Source: Platanthera guangdongensis
Taxonomy: Eukaryota > Streptophyta > Magnoliopsida > Asparagales > Orchidaceae
Direction: 5' to 3'
Assembly (NCBI GenBank): GCA_039583875.1
Contig: CM077166.1
Location: forward strand, 81,900,564-81,964,563
Length of the DNA: 64,000 nucleotides
Part shown: positions 56,634 to 64,000 of the stretch, piece by piece
Position numbering within the stretch: position 1 is the stretch's first letter
Layout: each line of letters begins with the position of its first letter
Notes under the pieces: model-generated
What the model was told of the DNA's origin: nothing
Database searches by the model: none
The model's input: only the letters and a program-made list of their open reading frames with translations
Program-made: the position numbers and the translations under genes

Positions 56634-59225
56634 TGTAACGATTCCATCCGTTCATATAGCATATAATAGAAGGTCCGGCCGGGGCCCCACACCATATGCC
56701 ACAAAACAGGCACGGAAGTTACAGGTTAATACCACAACACAATCGCATCCTAACTCAAAGCATGCTAGCGGAAGATTTAACAATAAACTTGAACTCCAAC
56801 CATGAACGTCCACTATATATATATATAAACAGCCACATTTATATATCAACTCTTGAAGTAATGTCTACAAATACAACATCGTTTGTCCTTATAGCCTTAC
56901 AGTTACTCTTTACAATAGTGTGGATTTCAAACATCGGCGCGTAGGTCGGCCACACATGAACAAAACACAGTATTCTTTTCTTAGCCTTCAAGGGCTAGCA
57001 GTAGCATCAGGGACTTTAGCCCTTATGTGTCCCACTTGGCTCTACAACACTTGCACAAGGACAACCCACCAAACGGTGGCAAACAAGGCAACGGTCAGCA
57101 TTCAGCTGACCAATTTATAACGACACTACCCCATTCCTGGGGTAGTGGTATTCCTTCCCCGCAGGCATAGCAAATCATAGGCAGATAGATATATCACACA
57201 TTGTGCTCTAACGCACAAACATTCCATCGTAACCGTCAGACACGCGGCTCGACGATTCATGCACTCTGGGCACATTCTTGGTGTACTGGCGAATCAGGGT
57301 CCCACCACCATTCTAGGTCCGAACACCAACGATAAAATTAAGGATTTAGTCTTTCCGGCACGCAGGCCTAAGAATCTCATTATGCGCTCCAACTGACCAC
57401 ACTTTCAGGTCTTCGAGTAGGACGGACATAACGCATGTACGGATCCGCCACCTCCCGTTGCTCAAGTCGTCTTGTCATCACATAATACCATCGTACTCGA
57501 GATAAGGTGCGGGTCGGTTTCACCTTTCCTGTTCAGCACGAGGCCTTTTCAAGAGCTCATCAAGCTCACAATAACCATACTGTCCACCAAGGACTGGCTT
57601 CACAATTTCCACAATGTACACCACAGACTGGCTTCATAATAGCCACAATGTCCACGACAGACTGGATTCACAATCAACAAAGGTGAGTTCATGTTAGCGT
57701 CTTTCACGATCGCTTAGCGGGTTCTGCAAAACTCACTTTCTACACCCAACTCCGCCCAACCCCTGCATCATCCTGCAGTGCCAGAAAAATGGTCTTGACA
57801 TAGCACACAGCACAAACATCACAAGGGTGTTTTTCTGGACTACAACTCTAGTACTTCCTTCTACTGCCCTTCACAGGTTCAACCCATCGACTCCAGAAAC
57901 TACACGTTTAACCACAGAGTCTTCTCCATTATGCAAATGAAACATCACCAATCCAGACCAACCTATCGAGATGGGCTTCAAATAGCATGCCTAGTCCGTA
58001 CTACATAATTCCGAATCTATATGCAAGACTATTGGGAATTCCAAGAATCAACCCAAGGAAATCGCTTCGCAATCCACACTCTGGTGGGGGAAATCCATGC
58101 ACATGCCAAAAAGAAGGACTTCACATGTCCAAGAATGAAGATCGTTACCCTTGACGACCTCTTTGGAGCCATGGAAACCTAGCCAGTTGGAAAGCACCGC
58201 AGCAGCCTTACCTCCACAAATCTGGCCTTGGATCTTAGTTCGGCACTCTAACGCTCCACCGGTAGCCGGATCCCTTCTCCTCCTCCTCCTCCTTCTCCTC
58301 CTTGCTCTCCCTTCTCTCTACCTCTTTTAGAAAGAGAATGGCCAAAAGTAAGACTCATCTTTTCAATTTCGACCTTAAAGCAGCAAGGAGAAACCTGGGA
58401 CATCAGATCCAAGAGGAAGGAAACGAACAGCTACAAACTTTCCTGAAAACAACTATTTCTGGTCTGACACGCCCTGGGACACGCCCGTGTCACAGGGCAT
58501 GTACCTTAAGAGGCACACGAACCGACTTATCCAGAATTGGACACAGCCATGTGACACGCTTGTGTCATATGGATGACACACTCGTGTCACATGGTTGACA
58601 CGCCCGTGTCTAGCTCTCGAGACCCACTCGAGACCTACTCGAGACAACCACTCGAGTAATTGGTCATGACACGCCCGTGTCACATGGCTGACATGCCCGT
58701 GTCTAGCTCTCGAGACTCACTCGAGACCTACTCGAGAGAACCACTCGAGTAATTGGTCATGACACGCTCGTGTCACATTGCTGACACGCCCGTGTCTAGC
58801 TCTCGAGACTCACTCGAGACCTACTCGAGAGAACCACTTGAGTAATTGGACTGGACACGTCCGTGTCACAGGTCGTGTGCCTTACTTGAGACACTCGAGA
58901 CCTACTCGAGAGAACCACTCGAGTCTAAGCAGGACACGGCCGGTGACACGCCCGTATTGCAGGCCATGTTCTCTCTCTCTCTCTCGAGCATTCGTTGAGC
59001 GCAATTACTCTAGTAAAGTTCAACGACCAGAGGAGGATACTCCCTAGGACACGCCCCCCCGACATGCCCGTATCGCAGAGCGTGTTCCCTCTCGAGACCT
59101 CGTCGAGCGTATTTCGTCGTGCACTAGACAAGCTAGTCACTCGATCATGACACAACCTGTGACACACCCATGTCCCAGGCCGTGTTTCCCACTTTGAACC
59201 CAAACTTGGGATTTGGGGTGTTATA
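56634..59225 (-). repeat. E2 5' LTR
   Basis: 2592 bp; plus-strand ends TGTAACGATTCC and GGGGTGTTATA. Partner of 40318-40380 plus 49217-51751. Confidence 0.93.
58455..59195. repeat. Palindrome array in E2 5' LTR, with 93 bp tandem repeats
   Basis: TAGCTCTCGAGAC starts at 58611, 58704 and 58797 (period 93), each unit containing GACACGCCCGTGTC and four CTCGAG-type palindromes. LTR nt 30-770. Confidence 0.92.
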
Positions 59226-59230
59226 TTAGC

Positions 59231-59796
59231 CATGGTGGAAGATACAGCCATACGAGATCCTTTAAGGCTGCCCATGAGGAAATCAAAATGACCCATCCTG
59301 GACCATTTATTTTGGTGTCCCAGCCCCAAAACTCAAAGAAAATACTGCTACAATGAATCTAAATCATCAAGCAAATGTAGTGACTCAAGGCGAGTCTTCT
59401 GGTATAGATGGAATGGCAATCTCAGATGTTATCAGATGCATGTTAGCTGAAAAGAGACAGGCAGCTGGTGGTTCTTAGACAAGACCAATACATCCAGATG
59501 AAAGGCTGTCGTCCAGTCAAATGGCTGCTGAAAGAAGACAGAAGCATAAAGCAGCACATCTCCCCACTGTTTAGGGAGCAGTACATCCTAATGTTGATCA
59601 CAAATAAAAAAGGAGATACAATATCTATGACTATTTGTGTTGTGGCAAAGTAGGCCACTGTGTTGTAGATTGCTGGCACAATCCTTCTGTGTCCAGAGGT
59701 TGCCAACCTGTTAGAAATTCTGCAGGAAGGCATGGTCATTTTCAGACTAATGTGAACCTGGGACCCAACATAAATTGGGGTCCTAAGGTAAGGTGA
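59231..59796 (+). pseudogene. gag: Copia-D gag, second part
   Basis: Continues after E2 with HGGRYSHTRSFKAAHEEIK, a one-base shift near 59340, then NHQANVVTQGESSGIDGMA. Stops at 59476-59478, 59569-59571 and 59605-59607. A second zinc knuckle (near 59625-59680) reads Y-L-C-CGKVGHCVVDC, its first Cys changed to Tyr. Ends N-W-G-P-K-V-R and TGA at 59794-59796, the same place where Copia-A and Copia-C gag stop. Confidence 0.85.
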
Positions 59797-60482
59797 TTTG
59801 TGTTCTTTTTAAGTTAGTTCAAGTACCAATTCTCCTAAATGGTACTTGGACAGTGGATGTTCCAGGCACATGACTAGAATAAAGGAGCTATTGAAGGAGT
59901 TCACTACAGTAAAGAATGGACCCAAGGTCATCATTGGAGGCTCTGACAAGGGGATAACCAGAGGCTACGGTAATATCTCAAATGTCATAATCACCATCAC
60001 AAAGGTAGCTTATGTGGAGGGGTTGCAACACAACCTCATAAGCAAACGCCAACTATGTGATCTTGGTTATGACATTTCCTTCCACAAGGATAAGTGCCAC
60101 ATCAAGAGGTTAAGTGACCAGAGTGTCATCTTAACAGGTACTAGGAGTGGGAATATTTATTGCTTAAACTTTTCTTACTTAGATAATAGTTCTCCTATAT
60201 GCCTAGTTGCAGATGAGAAAGTCTCATATTATGTCTTGTGGCACAAGAGACTGACTAATTTGAATTATAAGACCATTGTTCAGCTGTTCACTGATGAGCT
60301 TGTCAGGAATGGTCCCAAAATAAAATGCTGCAAGGAGGGTATCGGTGCTGCTTGCCAAAAGGGTAAGCAGACTAAGACCTCTTTCAAGAGCATTGGGGCC
60401 TAGGACTCAGTGAGATGCTTGTATCTCCTGAATATGGACTTGTTTGGTCCTATGTCTGTTCATAGTTTATGTAGGAAGGTCA
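59797..60482 (+). pseudogene. pol: Copia-D protease and N-terminal integrase
   Basis: After a short stop-containing linker, WYLDSGCSRHMT (59840-59875) opens an uninterrupted stretch to 60403 with GAG-pre-integrase (VLWHKRLTNLNYKT) and the CQKGKQTKTSF start of integrase. A TAG at 60401-60403, then DSVRCLYLLNMDLFGP and HSL. Cut by the H LTR at 60483. Confidence 0.88.
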
Positions 60483-61553
60483 TGATGGCGCGGCCCCTCC
60501 TCCACCAGTTGAAGACGATGCTGATGATGCTGTTGATGATCCGGTTGCTAAGGCCATACGACTCAAGGACGTGAGGCGGCACGATGACGCTAACGGACGG
60601 CTACGCTATAACCTCTGCCCGCGCCGTGCTACCGCCACGGCAATGCCTTAGTTTTATTTATTTCCTTTTCGTGCACTATATTTTATAATTGGAATATAAA
60701 ATTATCCTATGCTTATGTGATAATTTTATATTCATTGCATGTGTTGTTATATTTTCAATTTGAACTATTTTAGTTTTGGTGTGCAATTAGCCATTCGGAT
60801 GGATAAGATTAAATCTCCATCATGAAGGGCTAAGGCTTATTTATAACTCCTATTTAAAGGAGGCTTTCATGAAGAGTTAAGGCAATTGGAAAAAGAAACC
60901 TAAAAACCCCCCCTTGTGGAAATTTCGGCCACCATGGAGAAGTCCATAGCCGCCCCCTCCCCTTTGGTGTGAAGCCAAGCCTTGCCTCCTCCATCCCCGT
61001 TCGGTGCGACTCCGGCGTGGCTTCCTTCGGTGCGACTCCTTGGAAGAAGGTTGCAAACCATTCGGTGTGACGCCGGTGGATCCGTGGAGAGAGTGATTCT
61101 CCCACAGTTATCTCGTGTGAAAGCTTTCCGGTTGGGTAATCCCTTTCCTCTTCCTTGTGTGACTCTTCTCCTTAGTTGTGGTGGATTTTCGCAAATCGTT
61201 TTTTCCGGATCTTTAATCTAATCGCTGCAAGTTTTGAATCGAAATCGCTGTTGCAAGGCTTCTTAATTCCGGATCGGGTGGATCCTATTTGCCTGAGCAG
61301 ATCTTGGCCTATAGCCTTGGTCTTGCTCTCAAAAAGGAGTGGCAACCTTTGTGTTTTCTTGGGGAATATTCCGACTCAAATTTCCGTTCGTCGTTTTCGA
61401 GTCGACCATTCCTCCCTCGTTGTTTGTGCTGCGTTTTGTGACGAGGACTATTGTGGACGATAGGTGCTGTGTAGGTGCGGTAGATCTACGACGTGTTGTG
61501 CGTAGGGAGAGCATTAGCTTCGCAGAGATCTCCGATCCGACATCCCTACATCA
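60483..61553 (+). repeat. H 5' LTR
   Basis: 1071 bp, TGATGGCG...CTACATCA with 5 bp terminal inverted repeats (TGATG, CATCA). TATA-like TATTTAAAGG at 60851-60860. It is the only LTR in the window without a palindrome array. Preceded by GGTCA, presumably the TSD. Confidence 0.82.
60484..60651 (+). pseudogene. Pol C-terminal tail encoded in the H LTR
   Basis: 55 open codons from the second base of the LTR to TAG at 60649-60651: a Pro run, an acidic stretch (VEDDADDAVDDP), then Arg-rich sequence (RLKDVRRHDDANGRLRY). In the 5' LTR it has no start codon. In the 3' LTR the same sequence would lie directly after pol, so I infer that pol runs into U3. Could be chance, but base composition and codon pattern look coding. 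Confidence 0.5.
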
Positions 61554-61556
61554 ATT

Positions 61557-61574
61557 TGGTATCAGAGGCGGTCG
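61557..61574 (+). other. PBS of H
   Basis: TGGTATCAGAGGCGGTCG, initiator-Met type, three bases after the LTR. The 61575-61825 leader holds no other signal I can identify. Confidence 0.85.
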
Positions 61575-61825
61575 TTTCAACTTTCATGTTGCAAACATCC
61601 TCTCTGCGTTCCTTGTTGGAGATCGGATCGTTAGAAAATCAAAAAAATTATTTTCTGTGGTCTGCCAATAGCGGGCTGAAATCTTTATTTTTCAGCAAAA
61701 TTTCAAACAAAATTTTTTTTAACGATCTACGTGTTATTCACATTGGGAATATATAAAAATATCTTATTTTCAATATAGCTACAGCCCTAGGAAAATTCAT
61801 CTTGCCCGGGGCCTCCCAAACCTGA

Positions 61826-64000
61826 ATGCGCACTAGGCTAGGAACGGAGTACGCAACCCCGTCTACGTCTAGTATGGCTGCGAACGAGCATGGTGATCCC
61901 AACACCGCGGCTATAGCGGGTCTTCGTGCCGAAATGGCTGAGCTTAGGAACGTCTTAGCCCAGATCCTACAAAACCAAGCTAGGCCACCCCCGCCACCCG
62001 TTAATGTTGATCGGCCCAACCGGCACCAACATAACTCTGATTCGGATTCTGATGGGGACTCTCCGCGGGTGCCCCCTAGAGGACACCGCCCCGAGTGAGA
62101 CTTTGACATTACTAGGGCCATTAAGATAAATGCCCCCACGTATGATGGCATGGGAGACCCCCAAGTCTTCCTTAACTGGACTGTGGATATGGAGTGTTAC
62201 TACGAGTGGCACAACCTGACGGATCCCCAAAAGGTCCAAGTTGCCCGGATGAAGTTAACAGGTAGTGCAAAGACGTTCTGGCTGAATGAGGAGCGAAGAT
62301 TAGGAACCGGACACGGAGCCCCCCTTATAGGTTGGCCAGTAATGAAGAACCCGTTGACCGATCAGTACGTTCCTGCGTACCATCGGACACAGATGTTCGA
62401 TGAGCTTGCCACTCTGCGGCAGGGCTCAAGCTCGGTAGCTGAATATATGGGTGAACTTAAGGACCGAATGGTGCGATGTGACCTTACGGAGATCCCCGAA
62501 GTCACTTTATCTAGATTTCGAAAGGGCCTTAACCCCGATATCCAAAGGAAGCTCTTGCGATATGGGCATACAGACTTGAACACGACTTTCAATGCCGCCT
62601 TGGACATTGAAAAACACCTAGCCTCTATGGCTCACTCCCGTTACGCTCATGCGAAGAATAAGTCCACCACTGGGGCATCTTCTTCCACATATCCTGATAA
62701 GGGAAAGTTTAAATCTACCGAGTCGAAGTCAATCGTGATCACCGCTAGGAACTCCAAGAACCCTGCGAGTGAGCGTGTCCCTATCGGGAAGGTTAGCAAG
62801 GCTAACACCACTTGTTACTCTTGCGGCATTCAAGGCCACTATGCCTACGAATGCCCAACAAAGACAAAAACACTAGCCTTATTAGAGCCAACTACCGACC
62901 CTGACGATTACGTATACGAGGCCGCAGAGGAGAGTGACCCCGAAGGAGTCCCTAGTGACTTAGAGGACGATCACCCCCTTATGGTGATGCGTTGTATTTT
63001 GACCACTCCTCGTCCATTAGATAATTGGAAGAGGACGAGCATATTTTCTCTGATTTTTAAGAGTGGCGAGAAGCTTTGCAAGCTGATTATTGATAGTGGT
63101 AGCTGCGTGAATGTCATATCTGAGAACGCCGTAGCACGTATGTCCTTGGTCACGGAACCACACCCGACCCCATATCAGGTCGCTTGGATCAATAAGCTCT
63201 CTGTACCCGTTACCAAGCGATGCCTGGTCCCACTCTCATTCAAATCCTACATTGATGAGGTGTGGTGTGATGTCCTTCCGATGGACGCTTGTCATGTGTT
63301 GCTAGGCCGCCCTTGGCTATACGACCGTGATGTTACAGATTTTGGTAGAGCCAACACTTATGAATTCAAATTCAATGGCAAAACCATCACTTTGAGGCCG
63401 ACCATCCCAAAGGAGCCCGTAGTCTTGGCTAAGGACACCACTATTCCGGTAGAACGGAAAACGTTGAATCTAGTTGGTAGGAAAGAGTTTGAGAGGGATC
63501 CGTTCTTTGATGGAGTCATGTATGCGCTAGTCCTCTTAAGTGCGAAGCCCAATTCAAGCATTTTGGATGAGTTACCTCGTGAGTTACGGGTACTGTTGGA
63601 GGAGTATAGGGACGTGTACCCGGATGAGTTGCCGTCCACGTTACCCCCGCTTAGGAATATCCAGCATGCGATAGATCTCATCCCGGGGTCTTCCTTGCCA
63701 AATCAGCCCCATTACCGACTCCACCCCGCAGCTCACCTGGAGTTGCAGTCTCAGATAGAGGGCTTGCTAGCGAAGGGTTTTATTAGGACTAGTATGAGTT
63801 CATGTGCTGTACCAGCCCTACTTGCCCCCAAGAAGGATGGTACATGGAGGATGTGCGTTGATAGCCGGGCTATCAACAAAATCACCATCAAGTATAGGTT
63901 CCCCATTCCCCGCCTAGATGATTTGTTGGATGTCTTGTCTGGAGCCACCGTATTCTCCAAATTAGATCTTCGGAGTGGCTATCACCAGATTAGGATACAA
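61826..64000 (+). pseudogene. gag-pol: H gag-pol, one nonsense codon, truncated by window end
   Basis: Two possible starts, ATG 61826 and ATG 61874 (MAANEHGDPNTAAIAG, which looks more like a gag start). A single TGA at 62096-62098 (C-G-A context, Arg type) interrupts; thereafter the frame is open to 64000. Retrotransposon gag core about 62100-62640 (PTYDGMGDPQVFLNW), CCHC knuckle CYSCGIQGHYAYEC at 62813-62854, protease IDSGSCVNVIS near 63090, GRPWLYDR near 63310, RT from about 63640 with CAVPALLAPKKDGTWRM and the LDLRSGYHQ motif at the edge. The best preserved coding sequence in the window. Confidence 0.93.

Larger units (their letters stand above)
40318..59225 (-). mobile_element. E2, chromodomain Ty3/gypsy, full length with E1 nested in its 3' LTR
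   Basis: Minus strand. 5' LTR 56634-59225; 3' LTR split by E1 into 40318-40380 and 49217-51751. Gag to chromodomain lies at 51841-56416. Flanks are CTAGC (40313-40317) and TTAGC (59226-59230), a 5 bp TSD with one mismatch. The LTR terminal bases are mutated at both outer ends (TTTAACG for TGTAACG, GTTATA for GTTACA). Confidence 0.9.
36017..60482 (+). mobile_element. Copia-D, sirevirus-type element (5' half visible, interrupted twice)
   Basis: Plus strand: 5' LTR 36017-38261, PBS, gag 38339-40317 resuming at 59231, protease and integrase N-terminus to 60482. Gypsy E2 is inserted in gag and chromovirus H in integrase. The rest lies right of the window. Faces Copia-C head to head. Confidence 0.88.
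60483..64000 (+). mobile_element. H, CRM/Galadriel-like chromovirus (5' part, runs off window)
   Basis: 5' LTR, iMet PBS, leader and gag-protease-RT in one frame. RT sequence (KGFIRTSMSSCAVPALL, RMCVDSRAINKITIKYRFP) is of the type seen in CRM and Galadriel chromoviruses. Right TSD and 3' LTR are outside. Clade assignment between CRM and Galadriel is uncertain without integrase and chromodomain. Confidence 0.82.

Overview
The window is plant nuclear DNA, most likely from a repeat-rich and heavily methylated part of a eudicot chromosome. It is built almost entirely of nested LTR retrotransposons. I find no host gene, tRNA, rRNA or CRISPR array. The eudicot reading rests on the element families (sirevirus-type Ty1/copia, chromodomain Ty3/gypsy, a Tat/Athila-type large non-autonomous element) and on the tRNA-Asp and tRNA-iMet primer-binding sites.

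Left half, outside to inside. Copia-C (minus strand) has its 5' LTR at 33221-34740, and its gag and pol run leftward past 20724. A chromodomain gypsy element, G1 (plus, 23273-32490, TSD GAGCT), sits in the Copia-C gag. Copia-B (plus, visible to 20723) sits in the Copia-C integrase. Copia-A (minus, 5' LTR 14145-15747) sits in the third ORF of Copia-B. A non-coding large retrotransposon derivative, called LARD here (4414-12411, TSD ATTGG), sits in the Copia-A gag. The LARD LTRs are almost identical (about 10 differences in 2813 bp, counted by eye), so it is the youngest insertion.

Middle. About 1.28 kb at 34741-36016 is unassigned. It separates Copia-C from Copia-D, whose 5' LTRs face each other.

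Right half. Copia-D (plus, LTR 36017-38261) is interrupted in gag by gypsy E2 (minus, 40318-59225). E2 is itself interrupted in its 3' LTR by gypsy E1 (minus, 40381-49211, TSD CCATA). Copia-D is interrupted again, in integrase, by H, a CRM/Galadriel-like chromovirus (plus, 60483 to the window end).

Apart from the LARD, which carries no genes, every element is broken. Most in-frame stops fit TGG to TAG/TGA, CGA to TGA or CAG/CAA to TAG/TAA, and several zinc-knuckle cysteines are now tyrosine. This fits decay by methyl-cytosine deamination.

Three signals go beyond routine annotation. (1) Eight of nine elements, from three lineages, carry a dense array of short CpG-rich palindromes in the same place, the first 10-900 nt of the LTR and upstream of any recognisable TATA box; one copia element also carries its array inside gag and between pol and the third ORF. 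(2) The three chromodomain gypsy elements share two intron-like segments, a 153-156 nt leader segment and a 74-79 nt segment at the gag-protease junction. (3) The same three elements carry a hairpin plus purine tract at both ends of the internal region.
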